DNA of 25,072 nt from positions 1 through 25,072 of the IMG/VR virus record IMGVR_UViG_3300030107_005200. One strand, written 5' to 3'. The stretch is from a virus. A program made the position numbers and the translations under genes. Of this stretch, positions 1 through 6,017 are shown piece after piece; position 1 is the first letter of the stretch; each line of letters starts with the position of its first letter. Under the pieces are notes generated by a model that saw only the letters and a program-made list of their open reading frames with translations, had not been told where the DNA came from and searched no databases.

Positions 1-180
1 GCTACGCCAATAGCAAAGCCTGAGCCAAAGCCACAACCGAAGGTTGTACAACCAAGTGCAAATGCGGGTAAGACAATCCGTGTGAATGCAGATGCATTAG
101 CAGCTACGCTGTCAGCATTGACCGATGCTTGTATTGTATCGAACGACGGTACTGTATTCACGGTTCAATACCGTGCTTGA
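1..180 (+). CDS. C-terminal part of an unrecognised protein with a Pro/Lys linker
   Basis: Reading frame 1 is open from the first base and stops at TGA 178-180, giving the last 59 residues of a protein that begins outside the window. It opens with a low-complexity segment of alternating Pro, Lys, Glu and Gln (about residues 3-18), typical of an interdomain linker, followed by a compact tail of about 40 residues with a hydrophobic helix (LAATLSALTDA) and a strand-like end (GTVFTVQYRA). I do not recognise a family. It runs in the same direction as the small genes that follow, and is separated from them by a hairpin at 214-238. The amino-acid pattern (helix then strands, no stop) supports it being coding; function unknown. 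Confidence 0.7.
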   Translation, partial: ATPIAKPEPKPQPKVVQPSANAGKTIRVNADALAATLSALTDACIVSNDGTVFTVQYRA

Positions 181-213
181 GTATATCGTAGATATAATCA
201 ATACATGTGTAGT

Positions 214-295
214 CCTCGCCATTGTAATGATGGCGGGGATTTCCATTATCACTGACCTATAAACCTCATGCAAAGCATGACAAGGAACATAAACC
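214..295 (+). promoter_or_regulatory. Structured leader A (hairpin, then CAAAG-loop hairpin, then AAGG)
   Basis: Two hairpins precede the ATG at 296. The first pairs 214-222 with 230-238 (CCTCGCCAT with ATGGCGGGG, one T-G wobble, 7-base loop). The second pairs TCATGC (266-271) with GCATGA (275-280), so the apex reads CAAAG, and AAGGA follows one base later as ribosome-binding site. It is the first of six leaders with the same layout (others at 951-1034, 1737-1821, 2871-2936, 4805-4902, 7246-7303). There is no convincing CAATCA box in this copy; ATTATCA at 245-251 is the nearest. Confidence 0.55.
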
Positions 296-514
296 ATGTG
301 TAAATACACTATTACAATCGAACGATATAAGAGGCTGCGTCCACCTATGAGAAAGCCGTGGTATTGGCCACGTATTGTAATGCAATCGGAGATTGTGCAC
401 TCGGATAGCATTGATGAACTGTACACAATGAAGGAGCATATTGAACGAACAGAGCAAACGTCTGGAAGACGATGGCTGAATATACAAATTCAAGAAAACG
501 TGGAGCAATCATGA
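296..514 (+). CDS. Small phage protein of the MCKY family (copy 1)
   Basis: The 72-residue protein begins MCKYTITIER and has no recognisable catalytic motif. It is a paralogue of the 73-residue product at 1035-1256: both start MCKY-x-x-TIE, share RIV-x-x-x-E-x-V-x-SDSI in the middle and a K-x-x-IE-x-T segment after it, so the fold is probably a short beta hairpin followed by helices. The start is set by AAGGA ten bases upstream in leader A. The stop TGA overlaps the ATG of the next gene (ATGA at 511-514), a sign of translational coupling. Trp, Arg and Pro are clustered in residues 10-26 (RYKRLRPPMRKPWYWP), giving a basic patch that could contact nucleic acid; that is inference only. Confidence 0.75.
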   Translation: MCKYTITIERYKRLRPPMRKPWYWPRIVMQSEIVHSDSIDELYTMKEHIERTEQTSGRRWLNIQIQENVEQS

Positions 515-606
515 CGTTTCACGACGTATTCAGCCTTATGGTCCCGTTTCTTATGGCCGGACCATACATCTACATATTCACAATGCAATCACGGGAGCAA
601 TCATGA
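511..606 (+). CDS. Single-membrane-segment micropeptide, 31 residues
   Basis: ATG 511 to TGA 604-606 encodes 31 residues, mostly one hydrophobic stretch (VFSLMVPFLMAGPYIYIFTM, about residues 6-25) that fits a single transmembrane helix. Support that it is translated: GGAG lies six bases before the ATG; its start overlaps the stop of the gene before (ATGA) and its stop overlaps the start of the gene after (ATGA at 603-606), so removing it would break a coupled chain. The same 13 bases, GGAGCAATCATGA, occur at its start and at the start of the next gene. Function unknown; small phage membrane peptides can be host-takeover or superinfection-exclusion factors, but nothing here shows which. Confidence 0.6.
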   Translation: MTFHDVFSLMVPFLMAGPYIYIFTMQSREQS

Positions 607-941
607 GCACATATAAACCCGAATACATAGCAGGACTAATAAACTCACAACTATCTCTGATAGTTGAGAAGGTACAGCAGGGTATCATTACACATAGTCA
701 GGCTATATACACAATGGCGCTAATACAGGACGGGGTATCCGAAGCGCTTGCTGATATACGTACACACCTTGAAGCCAATACCCCTACTGTAAAGGTGGAC
801 GAGTACCGCATAGAAGAACACAATACATGCGTACAATGTAGTGGCAAGGGACGTGTATGGCACCCTGGATGCGGCGATACAGACGAGTCATGCATTGAAT
901 GTGAAGGGACTGGATTCAATCTCGATATGAGAGTGTATTGA
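603..941 (+). CDS. Small protein with DnaJ-like CxxCxGxG zinc motifs
   Basis: The 112-residue protein has an N-terminal helical part (residues 8-57) and a C-terminal Cys-rich part with C76-x-x-C79-S-G-K-G and C97-x-x-C100-E-G-T-G, the paired motif of the DnaJ zinc-binding domain, here with only two of the usual four repeats. In known families this module binds one zinc ion and contacts proteins or RNA. The J domain is absent, so it is not a chaperone of the DnaJ class. The start is coupled by ATGA to the upstream 31-residue peptide and has the GGAG ribosome-binding site. It is the last gene before leader B. The zinc motif is clear; its partner is unknown. Confidence 0.8.
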   Translation: MSTYKPEYIAGLINSQLSLIVEKVQQGIITHSQAIYTMALIQDGVSEALADIRTHLEANTPTVKVDEYRIEEHNTCVQCSGKGRVWHPGCGDTDESCIECEGTGFNLDMRVY

Positions 942-950
942 GTGTATAGG

Positions 951-1034
951 ATATATACCGGGCCACATTGTCCGGTGTATATACTCTGCAATCATGCAGC
1001 ATAACAGCCTTCAAAGCAGGGCAAAGGAAACACA
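951..1034 (+). promoter_or_regulatory. Structured leader B
   Basis: An 11-bp hairpin pairs 951-961 with 972-982 (arms ATATATACCGG and CCGGTGTATAT, one T-G wobble, 10-base loop). CAATCA follows at 989-994, itself in the loop between CTGCA (986-990) and TGCAG (995-999). A short hairpin then pairs GCC 1007-1009 with GGC 1020-1022 (plus T-G), loop TCAAAGCA, directly followed by AAAGGA 1023-1028 and ATG 1035. Same plan as leader C, with near-identical bases between hairpin 2 and the start codon. No gene fits in this 93-base gap, and no -35/-10 pair is apparent. Confidence 0.6.
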
Positions 1035-1256
1035 ATGTGTAAGTATGTTTTAACAATAGAAACACGAAGAAAGGAAGACTGTCGTGGTTGGCATGGACCA
1101 TTTGGCTCATCACGTATTGTAATAGAAACAGAATCAGTCTATTCGGATAGCATCACATTACTTAGAACGTTGAAGGGGAACATAGAGCATACTGTTTGGG
1201 GTCACTCTGCTACGGCTACAATCCAAAGAGTAGAGGAAGCACAATGCACTATATAA
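1035..1256 (+). CDS. Small phage protein of the MCKY family (copy 2)
   Basis: This 73-residue protein is the paralogue of the product at 296-514 (MCKY start, TIE, RIVIETESVYSDSI, then a helix with IEHT). The middle parts differ: copy 1 has a Trp/Arg/Pro-rich stretch, this copy has an acidic-basic turn with GWHGPFGSS. Both copies sit first behind a structured leader, so the leader and the gene were probably duplicated together. AAAGGA gives the ribosome-binding site and the stop lies inside the next gene (13-base overlap). No function can be assigned; a shared regulatory or inhibitor role in early infection is only a guess. Confidence 0.75.
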   Translation: MCKYVLTIETRRKEDCRGWHGPFGSSRIVIETESVYSDSITLLRTLKGNIEHTVWGHSATATIQRVEEAQCTI

Positions 1257-1555
1257 ACGATGAGTTTAAGCGGCGACCGTCAACGGGTATACTAATGACG
1301 TTCAAGGATGCAATACGTAAACCATATACGACCATTGGTGGCTATACAATAGCGCTATACCTATACGATGGTCAGCGTATATGTAATGAATGTGTAGTCG
1401 ATTGCTGGAAGGAGATATGCCATGACACTATACATGGATGGGACAGCCAATGGCGGGCTGGCTTCGCCGGTATACATTGGGAAGGACCGGACGAATACTG
1501 CGTACATTGTAGTAAGGCTATGCCAAGTGAGTATGGTGAGGTAAGCTGTGGATAA
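1244..1555 (+). CDS. Phage protein with two CxxC pairs (IGGYxI...C..C...W.DP/GPDxYC..C type)
   Basis: The 103-residue product carries C47-x-x-C50 and C86-x-x-C89, which would make one zinc site. The pattern IGGYTIALYLYDGQRICNEC, then W(E)GPDEYCVHCSKAMPSEYGE matches a recurrent family of unknown function that I recall from many tailed phages, where the usual wording is GGYP...LCPDC...VNWEDP..YCDHC...I.SAYGE. The frame opens at an ATG at 1196, but the start chosen is ATG 1244 because GAGGAAG lies seven bases before it and homologous proteins begin near here. It overlaps the end of the MCKY gene by 13 bases and ends GGATAA over the start of the next gene. Confidence 0.75.
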   Translation: MHYINDEFKRRPSTGILMTFKDAIRKPYTTIGGYTIALYLYDGQRICNECVVDCWKEICHDTIHGWDSQWRAGFAGIHWEGPDEYCVHCSKAMPSEYGEVSCG

Positions 1556-1727
1556 CCTCAAAGAACTATTGCAAGAAGCTATACAGGACGTGCGTGATGC
1601 AGAGGATAGAATGGCATTTGAGTTTGTAAACGATAATGACGGAAGCTATTCGCTTGCAAAGTATGAATACAATGAGGCTGTATCCAGAGCCAATAGTTTG
1701 TTCCTGAAGTTAAACAAACAAGATTGA
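1548..1727 (+). CDS. Small helical protein, 59 residues, GTG start
   Basis: GTG 1548 to TGA 1725-1727 encodes a 59-residue acidic helical protein (DNLKELLQEAIQDVRDAEDR...). Heptad-like spacing of Leu, Ile, Val and Ala suggests a coiled coil of two helices joined near residue 30. The start GTG is supported by GAGG seven bases upstream, by overlap with the stop of the previous gene (eight bases) and by uniform codon use to the stop. It is the last gene before leader C. No family recognised with certainty; similar short helical proteins are common in phage early regions. Confidence 0.65.
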   Translation: MDNLKELLQEAIQDVRDAEDRMAFEFVNDNDGSYSLAKYEYNEAVSRANSLFLKLNKQD

Positions 1728-1736
1728 TTGTAAAGG

Positions 1737-1821
1737 GTATTGCATGGGGTCCATCGCTCCATGTAATACACTGTGCAATCAAGCACATAAACCGCTCTCA
1801 AAGCAGAGCAAAGGCAATACA
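1737..1821 (+). promoter_or_regulatory. Structured leader C
   Basis: This is the clearest copy. An 11-bp hairpin pairs 1737-1747 (GTATTGCATGG) with 1759-1769 (CCATGTAATAC). A 5-bp hairpin follows, TGTGC 1772-1776 with GCACA 1783-1787, whose loop holds AATCAA. A third pairs GCTCT 1794-1798 with AGAGC 1805-1809, loop CAAAGC, directly followed by AAAGG 1810-1814 and ATG 1822. Relative to leader B the stem bases differ but pairing and the CAAAG loop are kept. Confidence 0.65.
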
Positions 1822-2154
1822 ATGAACGAACGAAACGAACTTGAAGCGCTTGGTATAGTAGAACCACGTGATACACCACCGGAGTTATTGACTGGCGGTA
1901 TTGTATTGACACGTGAGTCTATGATTACAGGTACACGACGTGAGAAGTTTATTCCTGGCCTCACTATTGGTATGCTAAAAGCATGGGAGTCTGGGGAGTT
2001 AATCCAAGACGCCATGCCTAATGTATCACATGAAGACCGTGAGTTTATTATGACTGGCATTGTACCTACTGAATGGGGCGAAGCTTTCCCTGAGTTTCTC
2101 GATGATGAAGATATAGAATGGGATACTGAAGACACATACAGTGAGCGTATGTAA
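1822..2154 (+). CDS. Phage protein of the LTRxSMxTG...DREFIxTGI.P.EW family
   Basis: The 110-residue acidic protein holds LTRESMITGTRREKFIPG, a helix ending LKAWESGELIQDAMPN and the segment SHEDREFIMTGIVPTEWGEAF. I recall this order (Arg-rich N-terminal strand, Trp-x-SG-x-LIQ-x-A-x-P, then DEREFI.TGI.PEEW...F) from a frequent phage and plasmid family of unknown function. The last 18 residues are almost all Asp, Glu, Thr and Ser, an acidic tail. The frame opens at 1744 inside leader C, but ATG 1822 is preferred because the AAAGG of the leader lies seven bases before it. The next gene starts within its stop (TAATG). Confidence 0.75.
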   Translation: MNERNELEALGIVEPRDTPPELLTGGIVLTRESMITGTRREKFIPGLTIGMLKAWESGELIQDAMPNVSHEDREFIMTGIVPTEWGEAFPEFLDDEDIEWDTEDTYSERM

Positions 2155-2330
2155 TGGAAGCAGAACAAACCATTGTATTCTATAAGTTGTTTGCAGATAT
2201 AGGTGATGAGTTGGGCAATATGATTGAATGCTTTGAACATAATGCTCAACACAGTAGCGAAGAAGCCGACGTAATACGTAAAGCAACGGCTATATATGAC
2301 CTATATATTCAATGGGTTGAATCTGAATAG
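2154..2330 (+). CDS. Small acidic helical protein, 58 residues
   Basis: ATG 2154, in TAATG overlap with the stop of the previous gene, to TAG 2328-2330. The product is acidic and helical (EAEQTIVFYKLFADIGDELG...), with one Cys and a C-terminal helix IYDLYIQWVESE. Translational coupling and lack of any other frame here support it; there is no strong separate ribosome-binding site. It is the last gene of this plus-strand block: the bidirectional terminator at 2354-2396 follows 24 bases later. Family not recognised. Confidence 0.6.
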   Translation: MEAEQTIVFYKLFADIGDELGNMIECFEHNAQHSSEEADVIRKATAIYDLYIQWVESE

Positions 2331-2353
2331 AACCTAAACAGTTTTATTAAACA

Positions 2354-2396
2354 ATAAAAAACCCCGCTCGGCGCAAGCCGGACGGGGTTTTCTTTT
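2354..2396. terminator. Bidirectional rho-independent terminator between convergent operons
   Basis: AACCCCG (2360-2366) pairs with CGGGGTT (2383-2389), and CGGC (2369-2372) with GCCG (2377-2380) around a GCAA tetraloop. A run of A lies on the left (2354-2360) and T-rich bases on the right (2388-2397), so either strand gives a GC-rich hairpin followed by a U-tract. It separates plus genes ending at 2330 from minus genes ending at 2413, exactly where a two-way terminator is needed. Confidence 0.9.
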
Positions 2397-2412
2397 ATCT
2401 ACTATTTACGTA

Positions 2413-2640
2413 TTAAAATAGTGGACTGTATTTAGGTATGGTTGTTCTACCTGGCTGTCCCTCAGTGAATACATATACGTCCTCAATAAACTGTTCACTG
2501 TATAGTTTATCACGCATTCTGTCTGATATATTAGACTTTCCATTAACGGTTAGCGCTACCTCAATAGCATCACTAAACCACATACCTTTAACTATGAGTC
2601 TACCAACAGCCTCAACGTAGTTTCTATATGTCATACGCAT
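2413..2640 (-). CDS. Small unrecognised phage protein, 75 residues
   Basis: The protein (MRMTYRNYVEAVGRLI...) has two predicted helices with a VNGKSNISDRMRDKLYSEQF segment between them and a polar end. No known motif. The start ATG 2640 is supported by GGAGG six bases upstream, in the junction GGAGGCATCATG, which recurs at 5452-5465 of the same strand and encodes the EAS residues of the gene before. It overlaps that gene by ten bases and is the last gene of the minus-strand block, 17 bases from the shared terminator. Confidence 0.7.
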   Translation of the reverse strand: MRMTYRNYVEAVGRLIVKGMWFSDAIEVALTVNGKSNISDRMRDKLYSEQFIEDVYVFTEGQPGRTTIPKYSPLF

Positions 2641-2870
2641 GATGCCTCCAATGGTTCACCCCATATATATTCAATGTGTTCACCACTAAGGAATACAGAC
2701 CGTGCCTCTATTGGTGGAGCAAAGCATACCCGAGTTTGTAAGCGATGCCTTCCCATTCCGCGCAACATAAAATGCCAAGCATTTGAGCCAATGCTTTTCA
2801 CTCCATACACTGTATACTTTCGGTCATTGATTATGACTGCGACGGGTAATGCAAATGGGTAATGTGCCAT
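2631..2870 (-). CDS. Small unrecognised phage protein, 79 residues, beta-rich
   Basis: The sequence alternates hydrophobic and charged residues (VAVIINDRKYTVYGVKSIGSNAWHFMLRG...), suggesting a small all-beta or SH3-like fold: four short strands with a basic turn (RGMGRHRLQTR). A single Cys lies at VCF and another in the C-terminal EASCV. It is the first gene behind leader D, with AAAGGAG ten bases before ATG 2870. It overlaps the next gene. Function unknown; the basic turn allows nucleic-acid contact, but this is inference. Confidence 0.7.
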   Translation of the reverse strand: MAHYPFALPVAVIINDRKYTVYGVKSIGSNAWHFMLRGMGRHRLQTRVCFAPPIEARSVFLSGEHIEYIWGEPLEASCV

Positions 2871-2936
2871 GTGTATTCTCCTTTGCCTGTCTTCGCAGGC
2901 TGATTGTAAATGGACGGGCCCAGTATGGACCCGCCC
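2871..2936 (-). promoter_or_regulatory. Structured leader D
   Basis: On the minus strand a 10-bp hairpin pairs bases 2927-2936 with 2912-2921 (arms GGGCGGGTCC and GGGCCCGTCC, two G-T wobbles, loop ATACT). CAATCA follows (2906-2901), then GCCTG (2900-2896) pairs with CAGGC (2889-2885) around CGAAGA, directly followed by AAAGGAGAATA and ATG 2870. Same order as leaders B and C on the other strand, but with CGAAG in place of CAAAG. Confidence 0.6.
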
Positions 2937-2942
2937 TATTGA

Positions 2943-3014
2943 TTACTGCCTTGCCATTAAACTACAAAGCATTCCTATACCAAACATGATTACGAATATC
3001 GTAAAGTCATCCAT
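2943..3014 (-). CDS. Possible membrane micropeptide, 23 residues
   Basis: ATG 3014 to TAA 2945-2943 encodes 23 residues consisting of a short acidic start and a hydrophobic run (FTIFVIMFGIGMLCSLM) that fits one transmembrane helix. It begins three bases after the stop of the 595-residue gene, as expected for a coupled cistron. There is no good ribosome-binding site, so translation would depend on reinitiation. A random frame of this length is possible; the strong hydrophobicity and the exact placement in an otherwise empty gap are the arguments for it. Confidence 0.35.
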   Translation of the reverse strand: MDDFTIFVIMFGIGMLCSLMARQ

Positions 3015-3016
3015 GC

Positions 3017-4804
3017 TTATGCGATAGCAGTAGCTTGCTGCGCCAATACAGGTACAAGCAACCCAGCCTCACGTTCCAATGTATCCCGAGCACAATCGTT
3101 GACGAGGTTCTGATGAGCCATACGTGTTATTGCATTGATTACATCTTGAACACTATCGCCACCACCCTGGTCTGCATACGAGTCGAACATCATTTGTACG
3201 GCAGCATCACGTCCAATACCAGAAGCAACTTTACCTTCCGCAACAAGCTTCTTAATAAGAATGTGTGGTGATGTATCACCGCCCGTTGCATAGTCGTCTA
3301 TGTCTTTATTGCTAATCATAGAACGAGCAGATGCATGTGCAAGAATACCCCAATGCTGTGCAAAGCGTTCCATAGCAGGACGAGCAGCGTTCATAGCCTC
3401 ACGTATTGCATTCATCTTCTCAGCCATGTTGCCCTTATGAATAGCACGCATGATCTCTTTCTTTTGTGAATGCAGAATAATCATATTCAAACACTCATTC
3501 CAAAACGCAATAGCACTACCGTTAATGGAGCCACCGCCTCGGTCATTACTCTTGAAGCGAAAGCCCACTTCATATAGATCACCTGCACTAAAGTCCACAA
3601 GGTCTTCCGGTGCGTGCATTGTAATGTCCATCATAAGGTTGGTGGTGTCTGCATTGTATTTAAGTTCAGCCTTGAACGGCATATCAGATACAGCGTTAGC
3701 AACCATACAAGCCACCTTATCTGCGTCGAATGACTTGTAGTTTTCACCGACTACACCGAAGATACTACGCTTGTTTACGTTCTTACGAGTACGGAACATC
3801 ATCGCTTTGTCGTAACTACAGTGTCGCTTCATGTGCTCATTAAATACATAGGCTCTAACGTCAGGGTCAAGCGCCTTCATGGTTTCAAATGCACGAGGAA
3901 ACAGTGGCCCAGCAGTTTGCGACCTGTCATTATGTGAACCAAAACGTGTGGCTGCAAGCAACTGCTTTAGTCCATGTTCTTCAAACACAAAGCCTTCGCC
4001 GTTCTTACCAGTAGTAAGAGAACCATCGTCTTGCATACGCAACTCACTTAGTTCTAATACAATATCCTCACGTTCTTCTTTCTTAATACAGTTGAAGAAG
4101 TCGGTTGCCGCAGTAGCAGCATCCGGCTTGTTGTCCCATGTAGTACGGGCAACTGCAAGGTTATCGTATCCAAGGTCAACTACCGCAGTACCACGCTCAT
4201 ACCCTGCCTTTGTAATAGATATGTTTGCAGTGGGCCGAGCCAGTCCAAGTTCTGCAAGCCACGTATCATGTAGTTCTTGCCGCTCTTTGGCTACCTCGCT
4301 GACCTCACCGTAGTTAACTGTACGCTTGTCACTATGGTTACTTACACCATTGTTACCAGAGCCCCATCCACCTTGAAATGTAGGCTTCTCATCTTCACTA
4401 TGCAAAGGCGTATCTCCATTGTCAGCAAACTTTACCTTATCGAATGGTTCGTTTGTACCTACAGGAATAGCGTTCATGTTTTCACTAAGCATATCCATGA
4501 TGCTTGTAGTGTTGTCATACTCTGAAGACATACCCTCAACATCTGCTGGCTCATCGTCACTACATACGTCTTGCATAAAGGCAGTGTATTCATCAACAAC
4601 TTCTTCAATGACTTCGGTAATGCTTTCTTCTTGTGTTGGCTCGGGGCCTTCCATAATACAACCTGAAGAATCTACTCCAGCCCAGTTGCCTGCTTTATAA
4701 TCCGCAAAGAAAGCGGCTTGTGCTTGGTCCCTTGCATCCTCTTTTACGTGATGCTTAAACTCTTGGAAGTCTCCATCGGGGTTGCAATAAATAAATGTAA
4801 ACAT
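3017..4804 (-). CDS. DUF932-like protein, 595 residues
   Basis: The central part (about residues 335-485) resembles the DUF932 family of phage and plasmid proteins: FRTRKNVNKRSIFGVVGENY (337-356), GDLYEVGFRFKSNDRGGGS (408-426) then a conserved Ala/Phe-rich segment with N-x-C (WNECLNMI), and a basic helix R-x-IHKGNM. The family has no proven activity; some members sit in mobile elements and near anti-restriction or repair genes. Here it has an N-terminal 60-residue module, an acidic low-complexity region (60-140) and a C-terminal 110-residue helical tail, which makes it longer than the domain alone. It has its own structured leader (E) with AAGGAG before ATG 4804 and large size among tiny neighbours, which suggests an abundant early or middle product. 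Domain call is from residue pattern only. Confidence 0.7.
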   Translation of the reverse strand: MFTFIYCNPDGDFQEFKHHVKEDARDQAQAAFFADYKAGNWAGVDSSGCIMEGPEPTQEESITEVIEEVVDEYTAFMQDVCSDDEPADVEGMSSEYDNTTSIMDMLSENMNAIPVGTNEPFDKVKFADNGDTPLHSEDEKPTFQGGWGSGNNGVSNHSDKRTVNYGEVSEVAKERQELHDTWLAELGLARPTANISITKAGYERGTAVVDLGYDNLAVARTTWDNKPDAATAATDFFNCIKKEEREDIVLELSELRMQDDGSLTTGKNGEGFVFEEHGLKQLLAATRFGSHNDRSQTAGPLFPRAFETMKALDPDVRAYVFNEHMKRHCSYDKAMMFRTRKNVNKRSIFGVVGENYKSFDADKVACMVANAVSDMPFKAELKYNADTTNLMMDITMHAPEDLVDFSAGDLYEVGFRFKSNDRGGGSINGSAIAFWNECLNMIILHSQKKEIMRAIHKGNMAEKMNAIREAMNAARPAMERFAQHWGILAHASARSMISNKDIDDYATGGDTSPHILIKKLVAEGKVASGIGRDAAVQMMFDSYADQGGGDSVQDVINAITRMAHQNLVNDCARDTLEREAGLLVPVLAQQATAIA

Positions 4805-4902
4805 CTTATTCTCCTTGTAGCCGGACTTCGCCGGACTGGTTCTGATTGATGGTAGGGACGTTTCCCCTACCCTTCACTTTGTTCAGGGTAGGGAAACGCC
4901 CC
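4805..4902 (-). promoter_or_regulatory. Structured leader E with a long hairpin
   Basis: On the minus strand, bases 4886-4901 pair with 4855-4872 in a stem of about 16 bp with two bulges (TACCC/GGGTA and GTTTCC/GGAAAC cores; 13-base loop), the strongest hairpin of the early region. CAATCA lies at 4848-4843. Two CCGG blocks (4831-4834 and 4821-4824) can pair around CGAAGT; on the plus strand they belong to a direct repeat CCGGACT (4821-4827, 4831-4837). ACAAGGAGAATA then leads into ATG 4804, and AAGGAGAATA is shared with leader D. Confidence 0.6.
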
Positions 4903-4917
4903 ACCCAAAGGTTTCGC

Positions 4918-5265
4918 CTATTCTTCAACGACTTTAATGTAGGCATTAGCAATAATATCTTTCATCTTCCATAGTGGTAACTCTACATGTGAGCCGACTG
5001 GCTTAATGCGAGAACCGGTATCCTCAAAGAACCCACAAGAATCTAATCCCATAAGTATTTGTGGAGTAAGTTCATACCAAGGAACAAAAAACTCTCCATC
5101 ATCTATGTCTATAGATGGAATGTTCTTTGACACCACAGCAAAAGGTAGTCCCTCGTTTGTATGTAACATGACTGCTGTTCTTCCGTTCATGTATGAGCCC
5201 AAAGATAAAATATATTTTTCATCTTCAATCTCCACATGACCGATTGGCTTAGGAGGACTTAGCAT
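4918..5265 (-). CDS. Phage protein resembling the DUF4313 family
   Basis: The 115-residue protein opens with GHVEIEDEKYILSLGSYMNGRTAVMLHTNEGLPFAVVS and continues with DIDDGEFFVPWYELTPQILMGLDSCGF. I recall this order (a strand, then NGR-x-A-x-x-L, GLP-(F/Y)-A-x-x-(S/T)-x-N(L/I)P, an acidic D-E-F stretch, then a helix ending with a G-(V/F)) from a widespread phage and conjugative-element family annotated DUF4313, with no known function. GGAGGTG lies six bases before ATG 5265. It overlaps the previous gene by 17 bases and is last in the chain that starts at 7245, before leader E. Confidence 0.65.
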   Translation of the reverse strand: MLSPPKPIGHVEIEDEKYILSLGSYMNGRTAVMLHTNEGLPFAVVSKNIPSIDIDDGEFFVPWYELTPQILMGLDSCGFFEDTGSRIKPVGSHVELPLWKMKDIIANAYIKVVEE

Positions 5266-5455
5266 TAAGCACCTCCATAGCTTTTTCTACACGGGACAAA
5301 GCCCCATCCAGATTATTACGTACTTGGTAACTATCCCAGTCGTCCCATAGATCCCTACCGCATCCACTACATGATGACTTCGTAAGTTTTATGGAGTACC
5401 TAATGTCAGATAGTATAGCGCGTGCAGTTGCAAGGTCTTCATACATGTTGGTCAT
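5249..5455 (-). CDS. Small helical protein with one CxxC, 68 residues
   Basis: The product is mostly helical (YEDLATARAILSDIRYSI, then a C-terminal helix LSRVEKAMEVL) with one C29-x-x-C32 knuckle followed by GRDLWDDWDSY between the helices. One CxxC pair alone could bind metal only as a dimer or with a partner. The start ATG 5455 sits in GGAGGCATCATGA, overlapping the stop of the previous gene. Family not recognised. Confidence 0.7.
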   Translation of the reverse strand: MTNMYEDLATARAILSDIRYSIKLTKSSCSGCGRDLWDDWDSYQVRNNLDGALSRVEKAMEVLNAKSS

Positions 5456-5808
5456 GATGCCTCCATATTTTCTGATAGATTATCCGTAATCTTTGATGCA
5501 TCTAAAGGTCTTACACAAAGAACAGTTACATCGTTCCAAACAAAAGAACACTGCATAGACCTTGGAGACACAGCGATTACAGTTACGCCAAGAGGATCAC
5601 AACCATAATCAAATACTATCTTTGGGTTTTGTATTACTCTATCAAACGCTTCGTCGTTTAAATGTATTGATGCACCAAAGGCACCTACGTCTACAGATAT
5701 AACCGCAGTTAAATACTTCTCGTATGGCTGGCTCTCTAATACATCTTTATGATACTTCAGAAAGTCTGATATAGATTGCATTTGTTTTTCTGAGTCTTCT
5801 ATATTCAT
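5452..5808 (-). CDS. Unrecognised phage protein, 118 residues
   Basis: The product begins MNIEDSEKQMQSISDFLKYH and holds strands such as YLTAVISVDVGAFGASIHL and VTVIAVSPRSMQCSFVW, suggesting an alpha/beta domain. The frame opens at ATG 5823, but ATG 5808 is chosen because GGAGG lies eight bases before it and because it overlaps the stop of the upstream gene as ATGA, like other junctions here. The gene ends with MEAS, encoded by the ribosome-binding site of the next gene. No motif points to a function. Confidence 0.7.
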   Translation of the reverse strand: MNIEDSEKQMQSISDFLKYHKDVLESQPYEKYLTAVISVDVGAFGASIHLNDEAFDRVIQNPKIVFDYGCDPLGVTVIAVSPRSMQCSFVWNDVTVLCVRPLDASKITDNLSENMEAS

Positions 5809-6017
5809 AGAGCCGCCCTCCATGTTCCAGAATCTTCTTCAAATAGTTCCACAGTAATGTTGTCTGTTACTCGACACAGCCAAACACGCATTGTTCCTGT
5901 ATCTATTTTTAAATCATCTGCTTGAGCACAGCACAGCGTTGGCATTTCATCCAACTCATCAACTGTATAGTTACAAATCTTTGCAACATCTTCAACGGTA
6001 ATAGTATATTTACTCAT
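5805..6017 (-). CDS. Unrecognised phage protein, 70 residues, MSKYTITVED start
   Basis: The N-terminus MSKYTITVEDV is close to MCKYTITIER of the product at 296-514, but the rest does not match; DVAKICNYTVDELDEMP looks like a short helix-turn-helix-like segment and CCAQ carries two adjacent Cys. Start ATG 6017 is preferred over the GTG at 6020: GGGAGGTGAGTGATG gives a Shine-Dalgarno six bases away and a TGATG overlap with the stop of the gene before. Role unknown. Confidence 0.65.
   Translation of the reverse strand: MSKYTITVEDVAKICNYTVDELDEMPTLCCAQADDLKIDTGTMRVWLCRVTDNITVELFEEDSGTWRAAL

Noticed and set aside
3879-4313. 144-residue plus-strand frame opposite the DUF932-like gene
   Set aside because: Shadow of the 595-residue gene: Ser/Arg/Val-rich, no ribosome-binding site, no partner genes on that strand.
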